Assembly (NCBI RefSeq): GCF_030295425.1
Contig: NZ_AP027081.1
Span: 558,001 to 622,000, forward strand
Origin: Mesoterricola sediminis
Lineage (GTDB): Bacteria; Acidobacteriota; Holophagae; Holophagales; Holophagaceae
Reading direction: 5' to 3'
DNA length: 64,000 nucleotides
The translations under genes and the position numbers were made by a program. A model generated the notes under the pieces. The model had not been told where the DNA came from. It was given only the letters and a program-made list of their open reading frames with translations, and did no database searches. Below are positions 15,159-24,836 of the stretch, piece after piece. Positions within the stretch are counted from its first letter, which is position 1. Each line of letters opens with the position of its first letter.

Positions 15159-17318
15159 ATGGACATGGATCAGGTCAAGCAGACGTTCATCGCGGAGTGC
15201 CGGGAACTCCTCGAGGCCATGGAGGAGGCCCTCCTGGGCCTCGAGGATCAGGCGGAGCCCGCCGAGTCCATCAACGCCATCTTCCGGGCGGTGCACACCA
15301 TCAAGGGGTCGGCGGGCCTGTTCGGCCTGGATCCCATCGTGCGGTTCGCCCACACGGTGGAGTCGGTCATGGACCGGGTGCGCGGCGGGCAGTTGGCGCT
15401 GGGGGGGGAGCTGGTGGGGCTGTTCCTGGCCTGCCACGATCACCTGGTGGCCCTCATCCAGGGCATCTCGGCCGGGGAGGCGGAACCCGAGGGACTCGCC
15501 GCCGAAGGGGACCGGCTCCTGGAGGCCCTCGTGCCCTGGCTGGAGGGCTCCGTGGCGACCCTGGCCGAACCGGTCCGGCCCGAGGTGGCGGCGCGCCCTG
15601 GCGGCACCCGGGACCACTGGCACCTGTCGGTGCGGTTCGCCCCCACGGTGCTGCAGCTGGGCATGGATCCCCTGTCCTTCGTGCGCTTCCTGGGCACCCT
15701 GGGCCGGATGGTGCACATGCACGCGATCCTGGACGGGCTCCCCGCCGGGGGGGCCTTCGACCCGGAGCAGTGCTACCTGGGCCTGGAGATGGACCTGGAG
15801 ACGGACGCCGACCGGAAGACCCTGGAGGACGTGTTCGAGTTCGTGCGGGAGGAGAGCCGGGTCCGGCTGATCCCGCCCCAGGCCAAGGTGGAGGAATACC
15901 TGGCCCTGATCCGGGAGCTGCCCGACGAGGAGCACCTGCTGGGCGAGATTCTGGTGGCCGGAGGCTGCATCACCGAGTACGACCTGGCCGAGGCGCTGCG
16001 GGTGCAGCGGGAGGAGGAGGACGGCCGGAAGGTGGGGACGATCCTCGTGCAGGACCAGGACGTGCCGGCCCCCGTGGTGGCGGCGGCGCTGGAGAAGCAG
16101 AAGAAGGCCCAGGACCGCCAGGCCGGGGAGCTGAAGATCGTGAAGGTCTCGGCGGACAAGCTGGACAAGCTGGTGGACCTGGTGGGGGAGCTGGTGATCG
16201 CCGGGGCCAGCGCGCAGACCCGCGCGGCGGGGGCCCGGGACGGATCGCTGCTGGAGTCCCTGACGGTGGTGAACAAGCTCGTGGAGGAGATCCGGGACAA
16301 CGCCCTGAGCCTGCGGATGGTGCAGATCGGGGAGACGTTCGCGCGGTTCCGGCGGGTGGTGCGGGACGTGTCGAAGGAGCTGGGCAAGGCCATCGACCTG
16401 GAGGTGCAGGGGGCCGAGACCGAGCTGGACAAGTCGATTGTGGAGAAGCTGGCGGACCCGCTGATGCACATCGTGCGGAACGCCATCGACCACGGGATCG
16501 AGACGCTGGAGGTGCGTCGGGCGCGGGGGAAGCCGGATACGGGTTCGCTGGCGCTGAACGCGTTCCACGAGTCGGGGAGCATCGTCATCGAGGTGAGCGA
16601 CGACGGCGGCGGCCTGGACCGGGCGCGGATCCTGCGGAAGGCCGTGGAGCGCGGGCTGGTGCAGGAGGGCGCGGAGCTGTCGGACGCGGAGATCAACGCG
16701 ATGATCTTCGAGCCGGGGTTCTCCACGGCGGCGGCGGTGACGAACCTGTCGGGCCGGGGCGTGGGCATGGACGTGGTGCGCCGGAACATCGACGAGCTGC
16801 GGGGCACGATCGAGGTGGAGAGCTACGAGGGCGCGGGCACGACGATCCGGCTGCGCCTGCCGCTGACCCTGGCCATCATCGACGGCTTCATGGTGGGGGT
16901 GGGCGACACGACGTACGTGGTGCCCCTGGACATGATCATCGAGTGCCTGGACCTGGGCCCGTTCCTGGAGTCGGAGGAGAACCATCTGATCAACCTGCGG
17001 GGCGAGGTGCTGCCCTTCCTGCGGCTGCGGGAGGTGCTGGGTTCGCCCGGGGAGCGCCCGGCGCGGGAGCGGGTGGTGGTGGTGCAGTTCGGGGAGACCC
17101 GGGCGGGCATCGTCGTGGACCGGCTGCTGGGCGAATTCCAGACCGTCATCAAGCCGCTGGGGAGCCTGTTCCAGCACCTGCGGGGCGTGGGCGGGTCCAC
17201 GATCCTGGGCTCGGGCAGGGTGGCCCTGGTCCTGGACGTGCCCCAGCTGGTCCAGCTCGCCTCCGAATCGCGCGCGCACCCGGGCCGGGACCTGCCGGCC
17301 CTCTCCACCAACCGCTGA
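15159..17318 (+). CDS. cheA: chemotaxis histidine kinase CheA (block C)
   Basis: A 719-residue CheA with the same domain order as the block A copy: P1 with H46, P2-like segment, the two-motif MshEN-like insert, dimerisation helices, ATPase (IVRNAIDHGIE, DDGGGLD, GRGVGMDVV) and P5. From about residue 290 to 553 the two proteins are identical, and the DNA is nearly so. Differences cluster at about residues 12-22, 80-150 (the P1-P2 linker, one residue longer here), at RGTIEV and GVGDTTYV in the ATPase/P5 border, and at the extreme C-terminus. This kinase is in the operon that carries cheR, cheB and cheD, so it is the better candidate for the adapting pathway. The receptor gene follows 24 bases later. 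Confidence 0.94.
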   Translation: MDMDQVKQTFIAECRELLEAMEEALLGLEDQAEPAESINAIFRAVHTIKGSAGLFGLDPIVRFAHTVESVMDRVRGGQLALGGELVGLFLACHDHLVALIQGISAGEAEPEGLAAEGDRLLEALVPWLEGSVATLAEPVRPEVAARPGGTRDHWHLSVRFAPTVLQLGMDPLSFVRFLGTLGRMVHMHAILDGLPAGGAFDPEQCYLGLEMDLETDADRKTLEDVFEFVREESRVRLIPPQAKVEEYLALIRELPDEEHLLGEILVAGGCITEYDLAEALRVQREEEDGRKVGTILVQDQDVPAPVVAAALEKQKKAQDRQAGELKIVKVSADKLDKLVDLVGELVIAGASAQTRAAGARDGSLLESLTVVNKLVEEIRDNALSLRMVQIGETFARFRRVVRDVSKELGKAIDLEVQGAETELDKSIVEKLADPLMHIVRNAIDHGIETLEVRRARGKPDTGSLALNAFHESGSIVIEVSDDGGGLDRARILRKAVERGLVQEGAELSDAEINAMIFEPGFSTAAAVTNLSGRGVGMDVVRRNIDELRGTIEVESYEGAGTTIRLRLPLTLAIIDGFMVGVGDTTYVVPLDMIIECLDLGPFLESEENHLINLRGEVLPFLRLREVLGSPGERPARERVVVVQFGETRAGIVVDRLLGEFQTVIKPLGSLFQHLRGVGGSTILGSGRVALVLDVPQLVQLASESRAHPGRDLPALSTNR

Positions 17319-17342
17319 TCCTTCTCCATCCCGGAGGTCCGC

Positions 17343-18920
17343 ATGTCCTGGTTCAAGTCCCTCCGTCTGGCCACCCAGCTGCTCATCGGGTTCATCACCA
17401 TCGCCGTCCTGGCGGGGGTGGTCGGGCTCATCGGCGTGGTCTACCTCGACCGCCTCGCCAAGGCCGACGCCTTCATGTACGAGAAGTCGATGGCCCCCAT
17501 GAAGGACGTCGTGGCGATCGTCAGCAACTTCCAGCTGAAGCGCAACACCCTCAGCAAGCTCATCGCCGCGCCGGACAAGGCGAAGCTGGACGCGCTCCTG
17601 GAGGCCCTTCCGACCCTGGACAAGAAGATCAAGGACGCCAGCGCGTCCTATTCGAAGACCTATGTGAACGACGAGGACAAGACCAATTTCGAGCGGCTGC
17701 TGGGCCTGTTCGACACCTATGACGCCGAGGTGGCCCGGCCGATGATCGAGGCCCGGAAGGCCAACAAGCTCGCGGACGCCGTCGCGGTCTCGTACAGCGC
17801 GCGGGTGGTCCAGATCGGGGGCGAGGTCAACACCTGCCTGGAAAAGCTCGTTCAGGTCAACGTGGACGCCGCCCATCGCATCTCCGACGACAACCAGGCG
17901 ACAGCCGCCTCCGCCATCCAGCGCATGGGCATCGCCATCGTCGTCGCCATGGCCGGCGCCATCCTGCTCGGCCTCCTCGTGACCCGGCTCATCAAGGGCC
18001 AGGTCGGCGGCGAACCCAGGGAAGCGGCCCTGGTGGCGCAGCGGGTGGCCTCCGGCGACCTCACCGTGGAGGTGGTGCTCGCCCGGGGCGACAGCACGAG
18101 CATGATGGCCGCCATCCACGGGATGGTGGGCAAGCTGCGGGAGATCATCAGCCAAGTGCGCGACAACGCGGGCAGCCTCGTCGGCGCGTCCGAGCAGCTC
18201 AGCTCCACGGCCCAGTCCCTGAGCCAGGGGGCCAGTGAACAGGCTGCGAGCGTGGAGGAGACCAGCGCCTCCATGGAAGAAATGAGCGCCTCCATCGCCC
18301 AGAACAATGAGAACGCCAAAGTGACCGGGGACCTGGCCTCCCGGACGGCCCTGGAGGCCCAGGAAGGCGGCAAGGCGGTGCGCCAGACGGTGGACGCCAT
18401 GCACCAGATCGCCCAGAAGATCGCCATCATCGATGACATCGCCTACCAGACCAACCTCCTGGCCCTCAACGCCGCCATCGAGGCGGGCCGGGCCGGGGAG
18501 CACGGGCGCGGCTTCGCCGTGGTCGCGGCCGAGGTGCGGAAACTGGCCGAACGGAGCCAGGTGGCGGCCGAGGAGATCAGCCGCCTGGCCTCCGGCAGTG
18601 TGGACCTGGCTGAGCAGGCCGGGACGCTGCTGGACACCATCGTGCCGTCCATCCAGAAGACCTCCGACCTGGTGATGGAGATCGCCGCCGCCAGCGGCGA
18701 GCAGAACGCGGGCGTCGGCCAGATCAACGGGGCCATCGGCCAGATCAGCCAGGCCGTGGCCCAGAACGCCGCCGCCTCCGAGGAACTGGCCTCGACGGCC
18801 GAGGAGGTCAGCGCCCAGGCTATGGAACTTCGCTCCACCATGGATTTCTTCAGCCTAGAAGCCGGGCGGGCCCCGCGTGGAGCCGCCCGGAGGTCCCACG
18901 CCCACCCCACCCATTCTTGA
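17343..18920 (+). CDS. methyl-accepting chemotaxis protein lacking the tail peptide (block C, first)
   Basis: A 525-residue receptor of the [12 protein letters not shown] subtype, homologous over its full sensor to the receptor at 10094. TM1 is about 10-33, the sensor about 35-193, TM2 about 194-216, then HAMP and signalling hairpin ([16 protein letters not shown]). Unlike the three other transmembrane receptors, it does not end in DER-F-x-x-F; its last 20 codons end HAHPTHS and run into DNA that matches the leader of the receptor at 7458. No cheW follows; the next receptor gene begins 13 bases later. This looks like a deletion between two receptor units that removed the tail and a cheW gene. 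Ribosome-binding site CGGAGG precedes ATG 17343. Confidence 0.9.
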   Translation: MSWFKSLRLATQLLIGFITIAVLAGVVGLIGVVYLDRLAKADAFMYEKSMAPMKDVVAIVSNFQLKRNTLSKLIAAPDKAKLDALLEALPTLDKKIKDASASYSKTYVNDEDKTNFERLLGLFDTYDAEVARPMIEARKANKLADAVAVSYSARVVQIGGEVNTCLEKLVQVNVDAAHRISDDNQATAASAIQRMGIAIVVAMAGAILLGLLVTRLIKGQVGGEPREAALVAQRVASGDLTVEVVLARGDSTSMMAAIHGMVGKLREIISQVRDNAGSLVGASEQLSSTAQSLSQGASEQAASVEETSASMEEMSASIAQNNENAKVTGDLASRTALEAQEGGKAVRQTVDAMHQIAQKIAIIDDIAYQTNLLALNAAIEAGRAGEHGRGFAVVAAEVRKLAERSQVAAEEISRLASGSVDLAEQAGTLLDTIVPSIQKTSDLVMEIAAASGEQNAGVGQINGAIGQISQAVAQNAAASEELASTAEEVSAQAMELRSTMDFFSLEAGRAPRGAARRSHAHPTHS

Positions 18921-18933
18921 AGGCAGGTGACCC

Positions 18934-20571
18934 ATGAACTGGTACAGGCGCCTTCGGCTTGCCGCGCAACTGCTGCTCGCCTTCGTCCTCGTCTCCTTCG
19001 TCTCCGTGATCATCGGGACCATCGCCCTCGGCGGGGCCTCCAGGATCAATGACCGGGCCAAGGAGAGCTACACCAACGCCGTCGTGCCCCTCCGGTACAT
19101 GTCGGGCTGCGTCGTGCAGACGGCGGCCCTCCAGATGCGCTTCCTGTACGCCCTGACGGCCCGCACCGAGGAGGCCCGCGACAAGGAGATCGCAGGCATG
19201 GACACCGCCCGGGCCACGGTCCTCGAGTGGGTCAAGAAGGAGCGCAGCACCCAGATGTCCCAGGAGGAGCTGGACGGCTGGAAGCAGTTCGACGCGGCCT
19301 GGCCCGAGTACGTGGCCCTCCAGAACAAGGCCCTGGGCCTCGTCAAGGCCAAGAAGGAGGACGAGGCGCGGCGGATCATGCTGGAGGAAGTGCGGCCGAA
19401 GTACGTCAGCATCCGCAGCGCCTTCGAGGCCATCACCGAGGCCAACCTCAAGGTGGCCGACAGCGACACCAAGGCCAACGAGACCCTGTTCCGCTCGTTC
19501 CGCGGGACCACGATCCTCCTCAACGTCCTGGGCTTCCTGGGCTCCATCGGGCTGGGCCTCCTGGTCACCCGGGTCATCCGGCGCCAGGTGGGCGGCGAAC
19601 CGAAGGATGCCGCCGAAGTGGCCCAGAAGGTGGCCTCCGGCGACCTCACCGTGGAGGTGGAGGTGGCGCGCGACGACACCACGAGCATGATGGCCTCCAT
19701 CCGGGACATGGTCCTCAAGTTGCGGGAGGTGATCGGCCAGGTGCGGGACAACGCCGGGACCCTCGTGGGCGCCTCGGAGCAGCTCAGCTCCACCGCCCAG
19801 TCCCTGAGCCAGGGGGCCAGCGAACAGGCTGCCAGCGTGGAGGAGACCAGCGCCTCCATGGAGGAAATGAGCGCCTCCATCGCCCAGAACAACGAGAACG
19901 CCAAGGTCACCGGCGACATCGCCACCCGCACCTCCCGGGAGACCGTCGAGGGCGGCGAGGCCGTGCGCGAGACGGTGGGCGCCATGAAGCAGATCGCCCA
20001 GAAGATCGCCATCATCGACGACATCGCCTACCAGACGAACCTCCTGGCCCTCAACGCCGCCATCGAGGCGGGCCGGGCCGGCGAGCACGGCAAGGGCTTC
20101 GCCGTGGTGGCCGCCGAGGTCCGCAAGCTGGCCGAGCGCAGCCAGGTGGCGGCGGAGGAGATCAGCCGGCTGGCCGAGGGCAGCGTGGACCTGGCCGAAC
20201 GTGCCGGCAAGCTGCTCGACACCATCGTCCCCTCCATCCAGAAGACGTCGGACCTCGTCATGGAGATCGCCGCGGCCAGCAGCGAGCAGAACGCGGGCGT
20301 CGGCCAGATCAACGGCGCCATCGGGCAGATCAGCCAGGCGGTGGCCCAGAACGCGGCCGCCTCGGAGGAACTGGCCTCCACGTCCGAGGAAGTGAGCGCC
20401 CAGGCCATGGAACTGCAGAGCACGGTTGATTTCTTCCGCCTGGATACCCAGCGGAGCAGCGCGTCGGCCCCCCGGCGCAAGGCGACGCCGCCGGCCCAGG
20501 CCCCCCGGAAGGCGGCCGCCCCGGCGCCCCGGGTTGACGAGATGGATGAGCGGGATTTCGCCCGCTTCTGA
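18934..20571 (+). CDS. methyl-accepting chemotaxis protein, four-helix-bundle sensor (block C, second)
   Basis: A 545-residue receptor of the MNW(F/Y)RRLRLAAQ subtype, homologous throughout to the receptor at 7458. TM1 is about 11-33, the helical periplasmic sensor about 35-189, TM2 about 190-214, then HAMP (RRQVGGEP) and the hairpin. It differs from the 7458 and 10094 receptors after the tip, reading [15 protein letters not shown], which it shares with the receptor at 17343. A long basic linker (about 505-530) ends in [11 protein letters not shown] 18934 follows AGGTGA. The gap to cheW is 60 bases and holds a strong hairpin. Confidence 0.93.
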   Translation: MNWYRRLRLAAQLLLAFVLVSFVSVIIGTIALGGASRINDRAKESYTNAVVPLRYMSGCVVQTAALQMRFLYALTARTEEARDKEIAGMDTARATVLEWVKKERSTQMSQEELDGWKQFDAAWPEYVALQNKALGLVKAKKEDEARRIMLEEVRPKYVSIRSAFEAITEANLKVADSDTKANETLFRSFRGTTILLNVLGFLGSIGLGLLVTRVIRRQVGGEPKDAAEVAQKVASGDLTVEVEVARDDTTSMMASIRDMVLKLREVIGQVRDNAGTLVGASEQLSSTAQSLSQGASEQAASVEETSASMEEMSASIAQNNENAKVTGDIATRTSRETVEGGEAVRETVGAMKQIAQKIAIIDDIAYQTNLLALNAAIEAGRAGEHGKGFAVVAAEVRKLAERSQVAAEEISRLAEGSVDLAERAGKLLDTIVPSIQKTSDLVMEIAAASSEQNAGVGQINGAIGQISQAVAQNAAASEELASTSEEVSAQAMELQSTVDFFRLDTQRSSASAPRRKATPPAQAPRKAAAPAPRVDEMDERDFARF

Positions 20572-20580
20572 AGCGCCCCG

Positions 20581-20600
20581 GGGGCGCCTCCGGGCGCCCC
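20581..20600 (+). other. strong hairpin between receptor and cheW genes
   Basis: GGGGCGCC-TCCG-GGCGCCCC gives 8 perfect base pairs with a 4-base loop, 9 bases after the receptor stop. No T-run follows, so it is not a classical terminator. It could stabilise the upstream mRNA end or reduce read-through, lowering cheW-cheR-cheB-cheD relative to the receptors. Confidence 0.5.
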
Positions 20601-20631
20601 ATCCCGTGTGAGAATGTGGAGGGAGGATGCC

Positions 20632-21177
20632 ATGGCCGAAGCCATGCGGCTGGACAAGCGGAACAGGGCCCAGGCGAACCGGGTCCAGGCGGAGCAGAAG
20701 GCCCAGTACCTCGCCTTCAACCTGGGCGGCGAGGCCTTCGCCATGGAGATCCGGTCCATCAAGGAGGTGATCCAGTACGGGACCCTCACCGAGGTGCCCC
20801 TGATGCCGGAGTTCATCCGGGGGGTGATCAACCTGCGGGGCGCCGTCGTGCCGGTGATCGACCTGTCCGTGCGGTTCAACCGGCCCCCCACCGAGGTGGC
20901 GCGGCGCACCTGCGTGGTGATCCTGGAGGTGCCCTGCCAGGGGGATGTGGTGGAGCTGGGGGTGATCGTGGACCACGTCAGCGAGGTGCTGGACATCGGC
21001 CCCTCCGAGATCGAGCCCGCTCCCGCCTTCGGCAGCTCCCTCCGATCCGATTTCATCGCGGGGGTGGGGAAGGTGGGCGGCAAGTTCGTCATCATCCTGG
21101 ATGTGGCCCACGTGCTCTCCATCGATGAAATGGCCGCCCTCGCCGCCGGAACGGGCGGGGAGGGACCCGCCGCGTGA
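20632..21177 (+). CDS. cheW: coupling protein CheW (block C)
   Basis: A 181-residue CheW with FNLGGEAFAMEI, IQYGTLTEVPLMPEFIRG and NLRGAVVPVIDLSVRFN core motifs. It is somewhat more divergent than the other two CheW proteins, for example RFN in place of RFG. Start ATG 20632 follows GGAGGGAGGA; an in-frame ATG 24 bases upstream would place that site inside the gene, so it was not used. The stop overlaps the cheR start (GTGA, 21174-21177), which implies translational coupling with the adaptation genes. Confidence 0.93.
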   Translation: MAEAMRLDKRNRAQANRVQAEQKAQYLAFNLGGEAFAMEIRSIKEVIQYGTLTEVPLMPEFIRGVINLRGAVVPVIDLSVRFNRPPTEVARRTCVVILEVPCQGDVVELGVIVDHVSEVLDIGPSEIEPAPAFGSSLRSDFIAGVGKVGGKFVIILDVAHVLSIDEMAALAAGTGGEGPAA

Positions 21178-22013
21178 GCCGCCCCCTGCCGCTCCCGGGG
21201 CTGACGCAGCCCGCCCCGGCCATCACGGACGCGGAGTTCGCGCGGTTCCGCGCGATGGTGAAGGACCTGACGGGCATCAACCTGTCCGACCAGAAGAAGG
21301 CCCTGGTGACGGGGCGGCTCGGCAGCCGCCTCCGCCACCGGGGCGCCGCCACGTTCGGGGACTACTACAAGCTGATCCGGGACCCGTCCGAGACGCAGGA
21401 ACTGCAGACCGCCATCGACCTCCTGACCACCAACGAGACGTATTTCTTCCGGGAGCCCGAGCACTTCGAGATCCTGGCCAACCACATCCGGTCGCTCCGG
21501 CCGGTGCCGCTCCCCTTCCGGGTCTGGAGCGCCGCGAGCTCGAGCGGGGAGGAGGCGTACAGCCTGGCCATGGTCCTGGCCGACACCCTGGGCAGCGGCG
21601 AGTGGTCGGTCCTGGGGACCGACATCAGCACCCGGGTGCTGGAGCGGGCCCGCCGGGCCCTCTATCCCATGGAGCGGGCCACCGGGATCCCCCAGGCCCA
21701 CCTCCGGGCCCACTGCCTCAAGGGCCAGGGCCAGCACGAGGGGATGCTCCTGGTGAGCAAGGCCCTGCGGGCCAAGGTCTCCTTCGCCCAGGCCAACCTC
21801 ATGAAGACCCTGCCGAAGCTGGGCCCCTTCGATGTCGCCTTCCTTCGGAACGTGCTCATCTACTTCGAACCAGCCGAGAAACTCAAGGCGGTGGAGACGG
21901 TCGCGGCCCAGATCAAGCCCGGGGGCCTCCTCTTCGTCGGCCACTCCGAGAGCCTCACGGGCCTCGATCACGGGCTCAAGCCCCTTCGTCCGACGGTGTA
22001 CCGTGTCCCCTGA
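21174..22013 (+). CDS. cheR: chemotaxis receptor methyltransferase CheR
   Basis: A 279-residue enzyme that transfers methyl groups from S-adenosylmethionine to receptor glutamates. The N-terminal helical domain has [17 protein letters not shown] and [12 protein letters not shown]; the SAM domain has [23 protein letters not shown] and [13 protein letters not shown], ending VGHSESL. All are normal CheR signatures. The start is GTG 21174, overlapping the cheW stop by four bases; no separate ribosome-binding site is needed. It is the only CheR in the window, so it should serve receptors from all blocks. The next gene, cheB, overlaps its 3' end by 11 bases. Confidence 0.94.
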   Translation: MSRPLPLPGLTQPAPAITDAEFARFRAMVKDLTGINLSDQKKALVTGRLGSRLRHRGAATFGDYYKLIRDPSETQELQTAIDLLTTNETYFFREPEHFEILANHIRSLRPVPLPFRVWSAASSSGEEAYSLAMVLADTLGSGEWSVLGTDISTRVLERARRALYPMERATGIPQAHLRAHCLKGQGQHEGMLLVSKALRAKVSFAQANLMKTLPKLGPFDVAFLRNVLIYFEPAEKLKAVETVAAQIKPGGLLFVGHSESLTGLDHGLKPLRPTVYRVP

Positions 22014-23064
22014 ATCCGCCCCCGTCAAGGTGTTCATCGTCGACGACTCCGCGGTCGTCAGGCAGGCCCTGTCCGAGATCCTCGGCAAGGACCGGGGCAT
22101 CCGCGTGATCGGCCACGCCATGGATCCGCTCTTCGCCCTGGAGCGGATGGAGAAGGACTGGCCCGACGTGATCGTGCTGGACGTGGAGATGCCGCGCATG
22201 GACGGCATCACCTTCCTGCGGAAGATCATGGCCGAGCGCCCCACCCCCGTGATCATCTGCTCCTCCCTGACGGGGAAGGGGGCCGAGACGACCCTCCAGG
22301 CCATGGCGGCCGGGGCCTTCGCCATATTCACCAAGCCGACCCTGGGCGTGAAGTCCTTCCTGGAGGACGCCTCCAACGACCTGACCCAGGCGGTCCGCGC
22401 CGCGAGGGCGGCCCGCGCGGCCAAGCTCATCCGGCCCGCGCCGCCCAAGCTCGGCGCGGACGCGGTCCTGGCCGCGGCCTCCGGGTCCGAGGCGATGGCC
22501 GTCACGACGGACCGGTTCACGGCGATCGGGACCTCCACCGGGGGGACCCAGGCCCTGGAATACGTCCTCGCCGCCCTGCCCCGGACCTGCCCCGGCATCG
22601 TCGTCGTCCAGCACATGCCCGAGAAGTTCACGGCGGCCTTCGCCCAGCGCCTGGACCGGATCTGCGAGATCGAAGTGAAGGAGGCGGTGACCGGGGACCG
22701 GGTGCTGCCCGGCCGGGCCATCATCGCCCCCGGCGGCCGCCACCTCGTGGTCCGCAGGAGCGGGGCCCAGTACCAGGTCGAGGTGGTCTCCGCGCCGCCC
22801 GTGAACCGGCACTGCCCCTCCGTGGACGTGCTCTTCCGCTCCGTGGCCAAGTTCGCGGGCCGCAATGCCCGGGGCGTCATCATGACCGGCATGGGCGACG
22901 ACGGGGCCCGCGGCCTCCTGGAGATGCGCCAGGCCGGGGCCCAGACCTTCGCCCAGGACGAGGAGAGCTGCGTGGTCTTCGGCATGCCCAAGGAGGCCAT
23001 CCGCATGGGCGCCGCCGACCGGGTCGTGTCCCTCTCCCAGATCCCCGAACTCATTGCTCGCTGA
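22003..23064 (+). CDS. cheB: receptor methylesterase/deamidase response regulator CheB
   Basis: A 353-residue protein that removes receptor methyl groups when phosphorylated. The receiver has FIVDDSA (D14, D15) and phosphoacceptor D60 in [10 protein letters not shown]; a short alanine-rich linker joins the catalytic domain. The catalytic triad is S in GTSTGG (about 178), H in QHMPEKF (about 203) and D in MGDDGARG (about 298). Start GTG 22003 overlaps the end of cheR by 11 bases; other in-frame GTG codons a little downstream (for example before FIVDDS) would trim the receiver strand. The next gene starts 8 bases after the stop. Substrate receptors are presumably those with DER-F-x-x-F tails. 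Confidence 0.93.
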   Translation: MSPESAPVKVFIVDDSAVVRQALSEILGKDRGIRVIGHAMDPLFALERMEKDWPDVIVLDVEMPRMDGITFLRKIMAERPTPVIICSSLTGKGAETTLQAMAAGAFAIFTKPTLGVKSFLEDASNDLTQAVRAARAARAAKLIRPAPPKLGADAVLAAASGSEAMAVTTDRFTAIGTSTGGTQALEYVLAALPRTCPGIVVVQHMPEKFTAAFAQRLDRICEIEVKEAVTGDRVLPGRAIIAPGGRHLVVRRSGAQYQVEVVSAPPVNRHCPSVDVLFRSVAKFAGRNARGVIMTGMGDDGARGLLEMRQAGAQTFAQDEESCVVFGMPKEAIRMGAADRVVSLSQIPELIAR

Positions 23065-23071
23065 GGCTTTC

Positions 23072-24301
23072 ATGGACGCACGCGAACGGGTCCTCATCAT
23101 CGACGACGACGGGGACCTGCGGGCCGCCCTGGCGGAGTACCTGCGGGGCATGGGCCTGGACGTCCTCGAGGCCGCCGATGGCGAATCGGGCCTGGAGGCG
23201 GTGCGCGCCCACGCCCCGGCCCTCGTCCTGCTGGACCTGACGATGCCGGGGATGGACGGCTACGTGGTCTGCCGCGCCATCCGGGCGATGCCGGGCGCGG
23301 AGCGCACCGCGGTGGTCGTCATCACGGGGCTCGCGGGCACCGACCTCGCCCTGCGGGCCTTCGACAGCGGGGCCGTGGACTTCATCACCAAGCCCTTCCA
23401 CCTCCAGGAGGTGAGGGCCCGGGTCCGGACCCACCTGGAAGCCCGGCGGCGGGGCGTCGCCCTCGAGGAGAAGGGCCTGAGCCTGGAGAAGGCCTTCTCG
23501 GAGGCGGCGGCCATGAACCGCAGCCTCCTGACCCTCAACGACAAGCTCCGGAAGTCGGAGGCGCTGAAGGACCGGTTCCTCTCCCTCATGCGCAACGAGA
23601 TCAACAACCCGCTCAACGACATCATCGGCCTGGCCGACCGCATCCTGGACCCGGCCCTGGATCCGGCCCGGGGCCGGGAGCTGGCGCGCCTGGTGCGCAT
23701 GGAGGCGACCCGGCTGGACTTCCAGATCCGCAACGTCTTCTGCGCCGCGGAACTGGAGGCCGGGCAGGCCCGGCCCACCGTGTCCCGCGTGGACGTGGCC
23801 TCCGTGGCCCGGGACGTGGCCGATTCGTGCTCCCGCGCGGCCGGCTCCCAGCACCCGGAGGTGCGGGTCTCCGCGGAGGAGGCGCACTTCGACACCGACG
23901 GCGGCATGGTCCACCTGATCCTCGCGGACCTGGTGGCCAATGCCGCCCTCCGCTCGGGGCCGGCGGGGCAGGTGGAGGTCTCCGTCGCCGTGACCGGGGG
24001 CCAGCTCCGGATCCGGGTGGCGGATTCGGGTCCGGCCCTGGAGGAGCAGGCCCGCCAGGACCTCTTCCGGGGCTTCGGGGGCGGGGACGGGAGCGGCCTC
24101 GCCGCGCCGGGCCTCGGCCTGATCCTGCCCGTCGTGAAGGCGCTCGCGGACCTCCTGGACGGCTCCGTGTCCGCGGAGAACCTGCCCGGCGGCGGCGCGG
24201 CCTTCGAGGTGCGGCTCCCCCCCGGGACCTTCCTGGACCACATGGACGCCGAATCCATGGACGGCAACCTCCTCATCTTCGACGATCCCCAGGCGTTCTG
24301 A
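23072..24301 (+). CDS. receiver domain fused to a histidine-less kinase-like module
   Basis: A 409-residue protein between cheB and cheD. The N-terminal receiver is intact: DDD at 11-13, phosphoacceptor D55 (LLDLTMP), T and K (FITKPF) in place. A coiled linker leads to a HisKA-like helix, but where kinases have S-H-E-(I/L)-R-x-P this reads R-N-E-I-N-N-P: N175 replaces the phosphoacceptor histidine. The ATPase part is also eroded: the N-box reads LVANAAL and the G1 box DSGPAL lacks its last glycine, while a GLGL remains. It is therefore a receiver-driven signalling protein unlikely to phosphorylate itself, perhaps a scaffold or regulator of CheA or CheB. Start ATG 23072 keeps an 8-base gap after cheB; its stop overlaps the cheD start by one base. 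Confidence 0.85.
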   Translation: MDARERVLIIDDDGDLRAALAEYLRGMGLDVLEAADGESGLEAVRAHAPALVLLDLTMPGMDGYVVCRAIRAMPGAERTAVVVITGLAGTDLALRAFDSGAVDFITKPFHLQEVRARVRTHLEARRRGVALEEKGLSLEKAFSEAAAMNRSLLTLNDKLRKSEALKDRFLSLMRNEINNPLNDIIGLADRILDPALDPARGRELARLVRMEATRLDFQIRNVFCAAELEAGQARPTVSRVDVASVARDVADSCSRAAGSQHPEVRVSAEEAHFDTDGGMVHLILADLVANAALRSGPAGQVEVSVAVTGGQLRIRVADSGPALEEQARQDLFRGFGGGDGSGLAAPGLGLILPVVKALADLLDGSVSAENLPGGGAAFEVRLPPGTFLDHMDAESMDGNLLIFDDPQAF

Positions 24302-24819
24302 TGGCCGGTCCGACCTCTGGAGGGCCTCCCGGCCACTACCTCTACCCGTGCATGCTCTTCGCCCACCGCGAGGAGCACCTGGTCACGACCGTCCTCGGCT
24401 CCTGCGTGGCGGTGTGCCTCGTGGATCCGCGGATGGGGGCGGGGGGGATGAACCACTACATGCTGGCCCTCTGGAACGGCGACGGCCTCGCCACCCCCAA
24501 GTACGGCAGCGTGGCCATCCCGGGCCTGGTCCGGCGCATGCTGGACATGGGCTGCGCCCGGGAGCGCCTGGTGGCCAAGGTCTTCGGGGGGGCCAACGTG
24601 ATCGGCGACGGGAACGGGGTCTTCACGGTGGGCTACCGGAACATCGAGGTGGCCACGGCCCTGCTGGCGGAAGAGGGCATCCCCATCACCGCCCGGGATG
24701 TGGGCGGGGATTTCGGCCGGAAGCTGATCCTCAACACCCGCACGGGCTCCGTCCTGGTCTCCCGGCTCAAGCGCGCCGACGGGGGCCCCGTGGCCCTCCC
24801 CGACGGCCGGCCCCGGTAG
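24301..24819 (+). CDS. cheD: receptor glutamine deamidase CheD
   Basis: A 172-residue CheD, which deamidates receptor glutamines and in some bacteria works with CheC. The catalytic cysteine is C35 in LGSCVAVCL and the histidine H52 in GGMNHYML; the following KVFGGANVIG and RDVGGDFGRKL motifs are typical. ATG 24301 shares its first base with the preceding stop (TGATG). It is the last gene of block C; no CheC or CheX gene is present in the window, so CheY-P removal must come from elsewhere, possibly the short CheZ-like receptors. Confidence 0.93.
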   Translation: MAGPTSGGPPGHYLYPCMLFAHREEHLVTTVLGSCVAVCLVDPRMGAGGMNHYMLALWNGDGLATPKYGSVAIPGLVRRMLDMGCARERLVAKVFGGANVIGDGNGVFTVGYRNIEVATALLAEEGIPITARDVGGDFGRKLILNTRTGSVLVSRLKRADGGPVALPDGRPR

Positions 24820-24836
24820 GCGGGTAGAATCCAGGC

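Larger units (their letters stand above)
13378..17265 (+). repeat. tandem duplicated che segment, copy 2 (pairs with 3396-7280)
   Basis: The second copy of the short receptor, cheY, STAS and cheA genes. The edges are sharp. On the left, similarity stops inside the short receptor gene at about codon 20; on the right it ends within the last 20-odd codons of cheA. Beyond them the flanking genes belong to the same families but in a different order. The uneven identity between copies suggests gene conversion acting on parts of an older duplication. Confidence 0.9.
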
